Part shown: positions 18,881 to 28,331 of the stretch, one piece after another
Layout: each line of letters begins with the position of its first letter
How positions within the stretch are numbered: the first letter of the stretch is position 1
From: Stutzerimonas stutzeri
GTDB lineage: Bacteria; Pseudomonadota; Gammaproteobacteria; Pseudomonadales; Pseudomonadaceae
DNA length: 64,000 nucleotides
NCBI RefSeq assembly: GCF_024451105.1
Contig: NZ_JANGEY010000001.1
Span: 434,001-498,000 of the forward strand
Direction: 5' to 3'
Notes under the pieces: model-generated
What the model was told of the DNA's origin: nothing
The model's database searches: none
What the model saw: only the letters and a program-made list of their open reading frames with translations
Position numbers and translations under genes: made by a program

Positions 18881-20146
18881 ATGACCCTCGCCTCGCCCGC
18901 CCGCGCCTGCGGCATCGACTTCGGCACCTCCAACTCCACGGTCGGCTGGCTGCGTCCCGGCGCCGGCAACCTGATCGCCCTGGAGGACGGCAAGGACACC
19001 CTGCCCTCGGTACTGTTCTTCAACTTCGAGGAGCAGCGTCCGGCGTTCGGCCGCCAGGCCCTCGGCGAATACCTGGACGGCTACGAGGGGCGCCTGATGC
19101 GCTCGCTGAAGAGCCTGCTCGGCTCGCCGCTGCTGGCCAGCGCCACCACCGTGCTGGGCAGTGCCATGCCGTTCACCCGGATCCTCGGCCTGTTCCTCGG
19201 CGAGCTGAAGCGGCGCGCCGAGGCCGCGGCCGGCCGCGAGTTCGAGCAGGTGGTGCTCGGCCGCCCGGTGTTCTTCGTCGACGACGACCCGGCCGCCGAC
19301 CGCGAGGCCGCCGACACCCTGGTCGAGGTGGCCCGCACGCTGGGCTTCAAGGACGTGTCCTTCCAGTACGAGCCGATCGCCGCGGCCTTCGACTACGAGG
19401 CCGGCATCGACCGCGAGGAGCTGGTGCTGATCGTCGACATCGGCGGCGGTACCTCGGACTTCTCGCTGGTGCGCCTGTCGCCCGAGCGCCGCGCGCTGGC
19501 CGAGCGCCAGGCCGACATCCTCGCCACCGGCGGCGTGCACGTCGGCGGCACCGACTTCGACCGCCAGCTCAGCCTCGAGGGGGTGATGCCGCTGTTCGGC
19601 TACGGCAGCCGGATGAAGAGCGACGCGCCGATGCCGACCAGCCAGCACATCAACCTGGCCACCTGGCACACCATCAACGCGGTCTACGCGCAGAAGTCGC
19701 GGATCGCCCTGGAGAGCATGCGCTACGACATCCAGGACCCGACCGGCATCGACCGCCTGCTGCGCCTGATCGAGCAGCGCGCCGGCCACTGGCTGGCGAT
19801 CGAGGTGGAAGCCAGCAAGATCGCCCTGACCGAACAGCAGGCCCGCACCATCGACTTCGCGCGCATCGAGCCGGGCCTCACCGCCACGCTGACCCGACCG
19901 CTGTTCGAGGCGGCCATCGCCGCTTCGCTGGCGCGCATCGACGCCGGCATCGAACGGCTGCTGGGCGACGCCGGGGTGCGCGCCGAGCAGGTCGACACGC
20001 TGTTCTTCACCGGCGGCTCCAGCGGCATCCCGGCGCTGCGCCAGAGCGTCGCGCGCCTGCTGCCGGCCGCCCGCGGCGTCGAAGGCAACCGCTTCGGCGG
20101 CATCGGCAGCGGCCTGGCCATCGAGGCGCACAAGCGCTACGGCTGA
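18881..20146 (+). CDS. yegD: Hsp70-family protein, YegD type
   Basis: 421 residues, corresponding to the actin-like ATPase domain alone. Phosphate-1 GIDFGTSNSTVGW (about 11-23), phosphate-2 IVDIGGGTSDFS (about 185), and adenosine motif FFTGGSSGIPAL (about 375). There is no DnaK-type substrate-binding lid, as in E. coli YegD (450 residues). The role of YegD is uncertain; the sequence supports an ATP-binding chaperone-like protein only. Single gene. Confidence 0.85.
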   Translation: MTLASPARACGIDFGTSNSTVGWLRPGAGNLIALEDGKDTLPSVLFFNFEEQRPAFGRQALGEYLDGYEGRLMRSLKSLLGSPLLASATTVLGSAMPFTRILGLFLGELKRRAEAAAGREFEQVVLGRPVFFVDDDPAADREAADTLVEVARTLGFKDVSFQYEPIAAAFDYEAGIDREELVLIVDIGGGTSDFSLVRLSPERRALAERQADILATGGVHVGGTDFDRQLSLEGVMPLFGYGSRMKSDAPMPTSQHINLATWHTINAVYAQKSRIALESMRYDIQDPTGIDRLLRLIEQRAGHWLAIEVEASKIALTEQQARTIDFARIEPGLTATLTRPLFEAAIAASLARIDAGIERLLGDAGVRAEQVDTLFFTGGSSGIPALRQSVARLLPAARGVEGNRFGGIGSGLAIEAHKRYG

Positions 20147-20326
20147 ACAGGCGACCATCGGCCGCTGGGCGGATGGCGCTCGGCGGACTAGAATGTGATC
20201 CTCGACACAAAAGCGCCAACCGTTCGTCGGTCGAGACGTCCGGCACTGGCCGCCCCGCCGAACACCGGCTACCGCTCTGGCCCGCAGCCGTCCAGGGACA
20301 GGAAACCTCTCGAGCAAGGTACGCTC

Positions 20327-22831
20327 ATGGCGATGACCGAAAACAACCTCCTGCGCCTGCAGCTGTTCGGCATGCTGGCGCTGGTGTTCGTCCTGACCCT
20401 GGCCCTGGGCGGCTACTTCACCCTGCAGCAGACGCGCAACTTCCGCGAGGACAGCCGCGTGCTCGAGGCCGCCGAGCTGCGCCAGCAGGAAGCCATGCTG
20501 GCGTCCTCGCTGAGCACCCTGCACGACCAGCTCGACCAGTTGCGGCGCAGCAGCGAGGCGGTACTCAAGCGCGACCTGCGCCAGCAGGTCGCGCATGCCG
20601 TGCAGATCGCCGAAGCCATCCACGCCCGCGAACACGGCCGCCGCCCGGAGGCCGAGATCCGCCGGTTGATCGTCGAGACGCTGCGCCCGCTGCGCTTCTT
20701 CGACGGCAGCGGCTACTTCTTCATCGACGACCTGGCCGGCAACTGCGTGCTGCTGCCGATCAACCCCGAGCACGAGGGCGCCTCGCTGCTCGACAACCGC
20801 GACGTCGACGGCCGCTACATCATGCGCGACCTGCTCGCCGCGGTGGACAACCCGCAGCGCAGCGGCTTCACCCGCTACCGCTGGTACGCCCCGGAGCGCC
20901 CCGAGGAGATGGCCGAGAAGATCGCCTACGCCCGGGTGTTCGAGCCGCTCGGCTGGCTGATCGGCACCGGCGAGTACCTCTACAAGGTCGAGCAGCAGCT
21001 GCAGCAGCAGGCCCTGCAGCAGCTGCGCGCCACGCGCATCGGCGACAACGGCTACATCGCGGTGATCCACCGCGACGGCCGGGTGCTGCTGTCGCCGAGC
21101 AACCCGGCCGCCGAAGGCCGCTACGTCGACACCCTGCCGGTCGAGGAGCAGGCGGTGATCCGCCGCATCCTCGAAACCAGCCGCAACGGCGGCGGCTTCA
21201 CCCGCTACCAGTGGCGCAGCCTCAGCGATCCGCGCCTGGTCAACAAGCTGTCGCTGGTCAGCAACCTCGACGAGTGGGGCTGGATCCTGATCAGCGGCGT
21301 CTACCTCGACGATCTGGAAAGCGGCCTGGCCGAGCGCCAGCGCAAGCTCGAGGACAACCTGCACGAGGACTTCCGCACCACCGCGCTGGCCCTGCTGCTG
21401 GTGATGGGGCTCGCCCTGAGCCTGGCCATCGGCCTGTCGCGCTGGCTGGCGTACCGCTTCGCCCGCTACCAGCAGGACATCGACGCCGGCCATACCCGCC
21501 TGCGCCTGCTGGCCGAAACCGACCCGCTGACCCAGCTGCCCAACCGCGCCCGGCTGTACACCCGCCTGGGCGAGGCCATCGAGCGAGCGGAGCGCGACGG
21601 CCTGCAGCTGGCGGTGCTGTTCATCGACCTCGACCGCTTCAAGAACATCAACGACTCGCTCGGCCATGCGGTCGGCGACGGCCTGCTGACCCAGGTAGCG
21701 CAGCGCCTGTCCGCCGCGGTGCGCACCGGCGACACGGTGAGCCGCCTGGGCGGCGACGAGTTCGTGATTCTCCTCGAGGGCCTCGGCGAGGGCACCCAGG
21801 CCGCCCAGGTGGCGCAGAACCTGCTGAATGCCTGCAGCGGCCACTACTGCGTGGCCGAGCACGAGCTGGCGGTCACCCCCAGCATCGGCATCGCCCTCTG
21901 CCCGGCCGATGGCCGCGATGCGGAAACCCTGCTGAAGAACGCCGACACGGCCATGTACCACGCCAAGTCGGCGGGGCGGAACAACTACCAGTTCTTCGCC
22001 CCGGCGATGAACACCCGGGTCCGCGAGCACCTCGAGCTGGAGAACCGCCTGCGCCAGGCGCTGGCGCGCGACGAGCTGAGCCTGCACTACCAGCCGCAGT
22101 ACGACCTGGCCAGCGGCCGGCTGAGCGGCTGCGAGGCGCTGCTGCGCTGGCACAACCCGGTGCTCGGCCAGGTGCCGCCGAGCAAGTTCATCCCCATCGC
22201 CGAGGACAGCGGGTTGATCCTGCCGCTGGGCGCCTGGGTGCTCAACGAGGCCTGCCGCCAGGCCATGGCCTGGCGGGCCGCCGGACTGCCGCCGCTGCGC
22301 GTCGCGGTGAACGTCTCGGCCTTGCAGTTCCGCCACGGCGACCTCGCCGAGGTGGTACAGCGCGCCCTGGCGCGCAGCGGCCTGCCGGCGGAGCTGCTCG
22401 AGCTGGAGCTGACCGAGAGCGTGCTGGCGGAAAACCTCGAGCAGGTCAACGCCACCCTGCAGCGCCTCAAGGAGATCGGCGTGCGCCTGGCGATGGACGA
22501 CTTCGGCACCGGCTACTCGTCGCTGAGCTACCTCAAGCACTTCAAGCTCGACACCCTGAAGATCGACCGCTCGTTCGTCAGCGACCTGCCGGACTGCGAG
22601 GACTACGCCGCGCTGACCGTGGCGATCATCGGCATGGCCCACTCGCTGGGCATGACCTGCATCGCCGAGGGCATCGAGACCGCCGCCCAGCACGACTTCC
22701 TGCGCTGGCACGGCTGCGGCCACGGCCAGGGCTACCGGCTGTCGAAGCCGCTCGACGCCGAGGCGCTGGCCGAGCTGCTGGCCCGCAGCGAGGTGGCCGA
22801 GGCCTGCGCCGCGGACTCGTTCAGTATCTGA
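20327..22831 (+). CDS. Membrane-bound Cache-GGDEF-EAL c-di-GMP enzyme
   Basis: 834 residues. TM1 (about 12-32), a periplasmic sensor of two Cache-like repeats (GYFFIDD ... [14 protein letters not shown] and [10 protein letters not shown] ... [12 protein letters not shown], about 45-345), TM2 (about 357-380), GGDEF domain with intact RLGGDEF (G475-F479), and EAL domain with E603-A604-L605, ELTESVL, and DDFGTGYSS. Both catalytic signatures are intact, so it could make or break c-di-GMP; no RxxD I-site is obvious before GGDEF ([14 protein letters not shown]). ATG 20327 has AAGGT upstream. It overlaps convergent orn by 11 bases; Orn degrades the pGpG that EAL enzymes release. Confidence 0.9.
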   Translation: MAMTENNLLRLQLFGMLALVFVLTLALGGYFTLQQTRNFREDSRVLEAAELRQQEAMLASSLSTLHDQLDQLRRSSEAVLKRDLRQQVAHAVQIAEAIHAREHGRRPEAEIRRLIVETLRPLRFFDGSGYFFIDDLAGNCVLLPINPEHEGASLLDNRDVDGRYIMRDLLAAVDNPQRSGFTRYRWYAPERPEEMAEKIAYARVFEPLGWLIGTGEYLYKVEQQLQQQALQQLRATRIGDNGYIAVIHRDGRVLLSPSNPAAEGRYVDTLPVEEQAVIRRILETSRNGGGFTRYQWRSLSDPRLVNKLSLVSNLDEWGWILISGVYLDDLESGLAERQRKLEDNLHEDFRTTALALLLVMGLALSLAIGLSRWLAYRFARYQQDIDAGHTRLRLLAETDPLTQLPNRARLYTRLGEAIERAERDGLQLAVLFIDLDRFKNINDSLGHAVGDGLLTQVAQRLSAAVRTGDTVSRLGGDEFVILLEGLGEGTQAAQVAQNLLNACSGHYCVAEHELAVTPSIGIALCPADGRDAETLLKNADTAMYHAKSAGRNNYQFFAPAMNTRVREHLELENRLRQALARDELSLHYQPQYDLASGRLSGCEALLRWHNPVLGQVPPSKFIPIAEDSGLILPLGAWVLNEACRQAMAWRAAGLPPLRVAVNVSALQFRHGDLAEVVQRALARSGLPAELLELELTESVLAENLEQVNATLQRLKEIGVRLAMDDFGTGYSSLSYLKHFKLDTLKIDRSFVSDLPDCEDYAALTVAIIGMAHSLGMTCIAEGIETAAQHDFLRWHGCGHGQGYRLSKPLDAEALAELLARSEVAEACAADSFSI

Positions 22832-23363
22832 TGAAATGCTCGCGGTAGTGGCGCAGCTCGGCGATCGACTCGCGGATGTCGTCCAGCGCCAGGTGGCAGC
22901 CCCGCTTGACGAACGCCTCCTTGACCTCCGGCGCCCAGCGCGCGGCCAGCTCCTTGACGGTCGAGACGTCGAGGTTGCGGTAGTGGAAGTAGGCCTCCAG
23001 CTGCGGCATGTAGCGCACCAGGAAGCGGCGGTCCTGGCCGATGCTGTTGCCGCACATCGGCGAGGCGCGCTCCGGTACCCACTGGCGGAGGAACTCGAGG
23101 GTCTGGCGCTCGGCCTCGGCCTCGTCGATGCGGCTGGCGCGCACCCGTTCGGTCAGCCCGCTCTTGCCGTGTTGCTCGACGCACCAGGGATTCATCCCGG
23201 CCAGCACCGCATCGCTCTGATGGACGACCAGCGAGGGTCCCTCGGCCAGCACGTTGAGCTGGGCGTCGGTGACGATGGTGGCGATCTCCAGGATGACGTC
23301 GCTGTCCGGCTCCAGGCCGGTCATTTCCAGGTCGATCCAGATCAGGTTCTGCGGGTTCTGCAT
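22821..23363 (-). CDS. orn: Oligoribonuclease
   Basis: 180 residues, typical Orn length. DEDDh exonuclease residues D11 and E13 in WIDLEMTGL, later Asp in [10 protein letters not shown] and the [10 protein letters not shown] His-Asp site. Degrades 2-5-nt RNAs and pGpG, completing c-di-GMP turnover; essential in some Pseudomonas. Divergent from rsgA, as in P. aeruginosa. Confidence 0.95.
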   Translation of the reverse strand: MQNPQNLIWIDLEMTGLEPDSDVILEIATIVTDAQLNVLAEGPSLVVHQSDAVLAGMNPWCVEQHGKSGLTERVRASRIDEAEAERQTLEFLRQWVPERASPMCGNSIGQDRRFLVRYMPQLEAYFHYRNLDVSTVKELAARWAPEVKEAFVKRGCHLALDDIRESIAELRHYREHFIRY

Positions 23364-23447
23364 GGCGGTGCTCCTCGAGGTCTGGCGGCATTCTAGCAGG
23401 CGGCATGCGTGCTAGACTCGCCGCCGGAGTCCACCCACGGAAGCATC

Positions 23448-24479
23448 ATGGCCAAACGCCAACTGACCCGCCGGCAGAGCTGGCGCATCGAGAAGATCCA
23501 GGAAGAACGCGCCGCCCGCGCCGCCCGCCGCGAATCGCGCGCCATGGAGGAGCTGGAGGGCGGCGACCTCGGCACCGAGCAGCGCGGTCTGGTGATCGCC
23601 CACTTCGGCGTGCAGGTCGAGGTCGAGGCGCTGGAGGGCGAACTGGCCGGCCAGGTGTTCCGCTGCCACCTGCGCGCCAACCTGCCGACGCTGGTCACCG
23701 GCGACCGGGTGGTCTGGCGACCGGGCAACCAGGGCATCGGCGTGATCGTCGCCCAGCTGCCGCGCAGCTCCGAGCTGTGCCGCCCGGACATGCGCGGCGT
23801 GCTCAAGCCGGTGGCGGCCAACGTCGACCAGATCGTCGTCGTCTTCGCCCCGCTGCCCGAGCCGCACGCCAACCTGATCGACCGCTACCTGATCGCCGCC
23901 GACCACGCCGGCATCGCCCCGCTGCTGCTGATGAACAAGGCCGACCTGGTCGACGAACAGAATGCGGCGAAACTGGACGCCCTGCTCGACGTCTACCGCG
24001 CCCTCGGCTATCCGCTGCTGGAGGTCTCGGCGCACCACGGCAGCGCCATGGACGAGCTGCGCGCCCGCCTCGACGGCCACGTCAGCGTGTTCGTCGGCCA
24101 GTCCGGAGTGGGCAAGTCGTCGCTGGTCAACACCCTGCTGCCCGGCGTCGACCTGCGCGTCGGCGCCCTCTCGGAACTGACCGGCAAGGGCACCCATACC
24201 ACCACCACCGCACGGCTGTTCCACTTCCCCGGCGGCGGCGAGCTGATCGACTCGCCCGGCATCCGCGAATTCAGCCTCGGCCACGTCAGCCGCGCCGACG
24301 TCGAGGACGGCTTCGTCGAGTTCCGCGAACTCATCGGCCGCTGCCGCTTCCGCGACTGCCAGCACGACCGCGAGCCCGGCTGCGCGCTGCTGCAGGCGCT
24401 GGCGGACGGACGCATCCACCCGCAGCGCCTGGCCAGCTACCGGCACATCCTCGCCAGCCTGCCCAAGGACGAGTACTGA
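23448..24479 (+). CDS. rsgA: Ribosome small subunit GTPase RsgA
   Basis: 343 residues. N-terminal basic tail and OB fold, circularly permuted GTPase with G4 NKAD (163-166) preceding G1 GQSGVGKSS (217-225) and G3 DSPG, then the zinc knuckle [14 protein letters not shown]. This permuted order is diagnostic. Acts in late 30S maturation and hydrolyses GTP on the ribosome. ATG 23448 with GGAAG upstream. Confidence 0.95.
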   Translation: MAKRQLTRRQSWRIEKIQEERAARAARRESRAMEELEGGDLGTEQRGLVIAHFGVQVEVEALEGELAGQVFRCHLRANLPTLVTGDRVVWRPGNQGIGVIVAQLPRSSELCRPDMRGVLKPVAANVDQIVVVFAPLPEPHANLIDRYLIAADHAGIAPLLLMNKADLVDEQNAAKLDALLDVYRALGYPLLEVSAHHGSAMDELRARLDGHVSVFVGQSGVGKSSLVNTLLPGVDLRVGALSELTGKGTHTTTTARLFHFPGGGELIDSPGIREFSLGHVSRADVEDGFVEFRELIGRCRFRDCQHDREPGCALLQALADGRIHPQRLASYRHILASLPKDEY

Positions 24480-24504
24480 GCCCGGGTGGACGCGCCATGA
24501 GCAG

Positions 24505-24587
24505 GCCGTAGGGCAGAAAGTCCGCGCAGCGGTTTTCTACCGAACCGCGCCGCCCGAACGGTGGACAAGCCCTGTCCACCCTACGGC
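24505..24587. repeat. Palindromic repeat between rsgA and rhdA
   Basis: Outer arms GCCGTAGGG (24505-24513) and CCCTACGGC (24579-24587) enclose an inner perfect hairpin GTGGACA-AGCCC-TGTCCAC (24561-24579). It shares the GTAGGG core with the other intergenic repeats and occupies the spot where P. aeruginosa carries motBA. Confidence 0.55.
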
Positions 24588-24640
24588 GCGCCGGCGCATT
24601 TCAGTACACTCCCCGTTCAACCCCTTTTCCGGAGCCCGCC

Positions 24641-25456
24641 ATGTCCGCCTTTTCCGACCTGCCGTTGCTGATCGAGCCGGCCGAGCTGGCCAGCCGTCTC
24701 GACGCGCCGGAGCTGATCCTCGTCGACCTGACGCCCGTCGCCCGCTACGCCGAGGGCCACATTCCCGGCGCCCGCCACGTCGACACCCGGCGCACCCAGC
24801 TCGGCCAGCCGCCGGCTCCCGGCCTGCTGCCGGAGTGGAGCGACTTCCAGGCCCTGCTCGGCGAGCTGGGCCATCGCCCGGAAGCCGTCTACGTGCTCTA
24901 CGACGACGAGGGCGGCCCCTGGGCCGGGCGTTTCGGCTGGCTGCTCGACCTCATCGGCCATCGCACCTGGCACCACCTGAACGGCGGCCTGCAGGCCTGG
25001 CTGGCCGACGGCCGCGAACTGTCCACGGAGCTACCGGCAGCGGTCGGCGGTCCGGTCGCGGTGCGGCCGGTGGCCGACGTGCTGGCCAGCCGCGAGTACC
25101 TGCTCGAGCACCTGCACGACGACAAGCTGCTGATCTGGGACGCCCGTTCGCCCGAGGAGTACCGCGGCGAAAAGGTCCTGGCGGCCAGGGGCGGCCACAT
25201 CCCCGGCGCCGTCAACCTGGAATGGACCGACTGCCTGGACCGCCGGCGCGCCCTGCGCCTGCGCACGGACCTGGCCGAACTGCTCGCCGCCCGCGGCATC
25301 GGCGCGGAACGGGAGATCGTCACCCACTGCCAGACCCACCGCCGCTCCGGGCTCACCTATCTGGCGATGCGCGCGCTCGGCTACCCGAACATCAAGGCCT
25401 ACGCCGGCTCCTGGTCGGAGTGGGGCAACCATCCCGACACCCCGGTGGAACGCTAA
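24641..25456 (+). CDS. rhdA: Thiosulfate sulfurtransferase (two-domain rhodanese)
   Basis: 271 residues with two rhodanese domains; only the second carries the active-site loop, C230-QTHRRS. This matches Azotobacter vinelandii RhdA, which has 271 residues and a catalytic Cys230 in CQTHHRS, with one loop residue differing (R for H). Transfers sulfane sulfur to cyanide or thiol acceptors in the cytosol. Nine bases separate its stop from psd, implying one transcript. Confidence 0.92.
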   Translation: MSAFSDLPLLIEPAELASRLDAPELILVDLTPVARYAEGHIPGARHVDTRRTQLGQPPAPGLLPEWSDFQALLGELGHRPEAVYVLYDDEGGPWAGRFGWLLDLIGHRTWHHLNGGLQAWLADGRELSTELPAAVGGPVAVRPVADVLASREYLLEHLHDDKLLIWDARSPEEYRGEKVLAARGGHIPGAVNLEWTDCLDRRRALRLRTDLAELLAARGIGAEREIVTHCQTHRRSGLTYLAMRALGYPNIKAYAGSWSEWGNHPDTPVER

Positions 25457-25465
25457 GGACCTGTC

Positions 25466-26332
25466 ATGAACCTCAAAGAACGCCTGTTCCTCGCCGGCCA
25501 GTACCTGCTGCCGCACCACGCCCTGTCGCGACTGATCGGCAGCGCCGCCGAATGCCGCGCCGACTGGTTCAAGAACCCGCTGATCAGCTGGTTCGTCAAG
25601 CGCTACCAGGTCGACATGAGCGAGGCGGAGATCGGCAACCCGCACGCCTACGAGCACTTCAACGCCTTCTTCACCCGCGCCCTGCGCGCCGATACCCGAC
25701 CGCTCGACCCGACACCCGGCGCCATCCTCAGCCCGGCCGACGGTGCCATCAGCCAGCTCGGGCGCATCGACCACGGCCGCATCTTCCAGGCCAAGGGCCA
25801 CAGCTTCAGCGTGCTGGAGCTGCTCGGCGGCGACGCCGAGATGGCCGCGCCGTTCATGGGCGGCCAGTTCGCCACCGTCTACCTGTCGCCGAAGGACTAC
25901 CACCGCGTGCACATGCCGCTGGCCGGCACCCTGAGGGAAATGGTCTACGTGCCGGGCCGGCTGTTCTCGGTGAACGCCTTCACCGCCGAGAACGTCCCCG
26001 ACCTGTTCGCCCGCAACGAGCGGGTGGTCTGCCTGTTCGACACCGAGCGCGGGCCGATGGCCGTGGTGCTGGTCGGCGCGATGATCGTCGCCAGCGTGGA
26101 GACCGTGTGGGCCGGCCTGGTCACCCCGCAGAAGCGGGCGCTGAAGCACTTCCGCTACGGCCCCGCCGCCCAGCAGCCGATCCGCCTGGAGAAGGGTGCC
26201 GAACTCGGGCGCTTCAAGCTGGGCTCCACCGCCATCGTGCTGTTCGGCCCCGAGCAGGTGCGCTGGGCCGAGGAACTGGCCGCCGGGTCGCCGCTGCGCA
26301 TGGGCCAGCGCCTGGGGCTGCCGCAGGCCTGA
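25466..26332 (+). CDS. psd: Phosphatidylserine decarboxylase proenzyme
   Basis: 288 residues. The self-cleavage site LGST is present with the G253-S254 bond giving the pyruvoyl alpha chain; supporting D92 (SPADG) and H149 (YHRVHMP) complete the D-H-S set. Makes phosphatidylethanolamine at the inner membrane. Follows rhdA by 9 bases. Confidence 0.95.
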   Translation: MNLKERLFLAGQYLLPHHALSRLIGSAAECRADWFKNPLISWFVKRYQVDMSEAEIGNPHAYEHFNAFFTRALRADTRPLDPTPGAILSPADGAISQLGRIDHGRIFQAKGHSFSVLELLGGDAEMAAPFMGGQFATVYLSPKDYHRVHMPLAGTLREMVYVPGRLFSVNAFTAENVPDLFARNERVVCLFDTERGPMAVVLVGAMIVASVETVWAGLVTPQKRALKHFRYGPAAQQPIRLEKGAELGRFKLGSTAIVLFGPEQVRWAEELAAGSPLRMGQRLGLPQA

Positions 26333-26478
26333 GACCGTCGCCGCAGCGGCAGTGCCGCTCGGCGGCCTGCCGTCGCGGATCGACGGCACGAGAGCTTTTT
26401 CGGCTAGACTGGACCGCCGCCTCCGGCAAGCACACGCGGGGTCGAGCCCGCTTCGCTTCCCGTTCCGAGCGAGACACC

Positions 26479-28269
26479 ATGGACCTGCACTCCTCCTACG
26501 ACCTGCTGCGCGTCACACCGCCGGACCTGGCCAGCCTGTCCTTCGCCGCGCCGCAGCCGGCGGCCGTGCGCGCCTGGATCGCCGAGCTGCCCAAGGCCAA
26601 CCTCGGCGAGACCGCCCGCCGCCTGTACACCGCGCTGCAGGAACTCAACCGCCTGCGCACCCCGCCGGCCAATCGCCAGCTGCTGCTCGAACTGCTGGAG
26701 CCCGAGACGCAGTTCGTCTGCAGCCAGCTGCAGAAACACCTGCGCAGCCCGGTGGTGATCCTCGACGAGCGCCGCCAGCAGATCGCCGCCCTCTGCCAGA
26801 CCCTCCAGCAGCAACTGGCCCGCGCCGCCAAGCTGACCGCCAGCGAGGCCCTGCGCCTGCCGGTCGGCGACGACAGCCGGCAGCTCTGCGCACGGTCCCT
26901 GCTGCTCGCCGAGCACGCCCTCTACCAGATGCTCTGCCAGTTCAGCCTGCTCTATACCCCGCCGACCCAGGGCTTCTGGCTGGAGCTGCACCAGCTCTAC
27001 CGGGTCGCCGCCAGCCGCCGCCTCGAGCGCCTGGCGCTGCCGGCGATCGGCGGCGGCGAGCAGACCATCGAACAGTGCTACCTGGCCAGCCTGCTGCTCG
27101 GCAGCGCGCGCTGCAACCAGCTGCGCCAGCAAGCCATCGCCCAGCTCGGCGAAGCCCTGCCGGCCTGGAGCGGCCGCGCCCTCCTGCGCGAAGCCGACCA
27201 CCCGCAGAGCCTGTTCGCCTTCGCCCCGGCCACCGACAGTCCGCCGCGCTACACCAGCCTGCTGCAGGAGGAGAATCCGGCGCAGCTGCTCGGTCTCGAC
27301 CCCCAGGACCTGGTGCGCGACCTGCGCGGCTACCTCAGGCTCGGTGCCCAGCAGCGCGAGCGCGCGCACCTCTGCGTGCCCCAGGGCATCGGCGACGACC
27401 TGCTGAACCACCTGTGCACGGCCTGGAGCGCCCCGGCCGAGCGGGCCTTCGGCCGCATGCCGGGCAGCGGCACCCTGAGCGCCTGCCTGGGCATCCGCGC
27501 CCTGCACTACCAGCTCGCCGAGCGGCGCAGCTTCGCCGAAACCCTGCAACTGCCGGCCACTGCGGTCAGCCCCGACTTCCAGCGCCACGAGCGCGAGCGC
27601 GACCCCTGGAACCGCGCCTTCGACGCCTCCCGCAACGAGGCCCTGCTGCGCCGCCCACACCAGCGCATCGACTACACCCCGCACAAGACCGGCGCCGCCG
27701 AGCACGAGCAGTACCCCTGCCACCAGCTGCAGGTGATCAACCACAGCCCCGGCGGCTACTGCCTGGCCTGGGACGACAGCCCGCCGGACCAGTTGCAGAC
27801 CGGCGACCTGATCGGCCTGCAGCATCCCGGCGAACGCGGCTGGAACATCGCCATCATCCGCTGGATCCGCCAGCCGCGCGGCAGCGGCCTGCAGCTGGGC
27901 ATCGAGCTGCTCGCCCCGCGTGCCCAGCCCTGCGGCCTGCGCCCGCAAGGCGAAGGGCGCAGCCAGGGCCAGTACCTGCGCGCCCTGCTGCTCGCCGCCA
28001 TCCCCGCGCTGGGCCGCCCGGCCCTGCTGATCGCCCCGCACCTGCCCTTCCAGCAGGGCCAGAAGGTGCTGCTCAACCTCGACGGCCGCGAGCAGCCGGT
28101 GCAGCTCACCCGCCGCCACGGCCTCAGCGGCAGCTTCAACCAGTTCGAGTACCGCCCGCTCGAGGCGCAACCGGCGCCGCCGCCCACCAGCGGGACCTCG
28201 GTCACAACCCTGCGCCTGGTCGGCGACGGCGAGCCGCTCGGCTTTGACTCGCTGTGGGAGTCCTTGTAA
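26479..28269 (+). CDS. FimX-linked conserved protein (PA4958-like)
   Basis: 596 residues, soluble, no signal peptide. Helical N-terminal two-thirds rich in Leu/Gln; the last third (about 420-590) holds beta-rich stretches such as YPCHQLQVINHSPGGYCLAW and a GDLIGL segment that look like PilZ-related or c-di-GMP-effector folds, though the RxxxR/DxSxxG PilZ signature is not clearly present. It sits directly before fimX, as PA4958 does. A role with FimX in type IV pilus control is suggested by position only. Start ATG 26479; a TAGACT -10-like element lies at about 26403. Confidence 0.75.
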   Translation: MDLHSSYDLLRVTPPDLASLSFAAPQPAAVRAWIAELPKANLGETARRLYTALQELNRLRTPPANRQLLLELLEPETQFVCSQLQKHLRSPVVILDERRQQIAALCQTLQQQLARAAKLTASEALRLPVGDDSRQLCARSLLLAEHALYQMLCQFSLLYTPPTQGFWLELHQLYRVAASRRLERLALPAIGGGEQTIEQCYLASLLLGSARCNQLRQQAIAQLGEALPAWSGRALLREADHPQSLFAFAPATDSPPRYTSLLQEENPAQLLGLDPQDLVRDLRGYLRLGAQQRERAHLCVPQGIGDDLLNHLCTAWSAPAERAFGRMPGSGTLSACLGIRALHYQLAERRSFAETLQLPATAVSPDFQRHERERDPWNRAFDASRNEALLRRPHQRIDYTPHKTGAAEHEQYPCHQLQVINHSPGGYCLAWDDSPPDQLQTGDLIGLQHPGERGWNIAIIRWIRQPRGSGLQLGIELLAPRAQPCGLRPQGEGRSQGQYLRALLLAAIPALGRPALLIAPHLPFQQGQKVLLNLDGREQPVQLTRRHGLSGSFNQFEYRPLEAQPAPPPTSGTSVTTLRLVGDGEPLGFDSLWESL

Positions 28270-28331
28270 ATTCGCGGGAATCTCCCTCTGCCGCGTTAGT
28301 GCGCCCCGCCGGCGCCGACTACTGGTCCCCC

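Noticed and set aside
18059-22723. 1,554-codon minus-strand open frame
   Set aside because: It is antisense to VC0807-like, YegD and GGDEF-EAL genes, which have clear domains; no domain on the minus strand.
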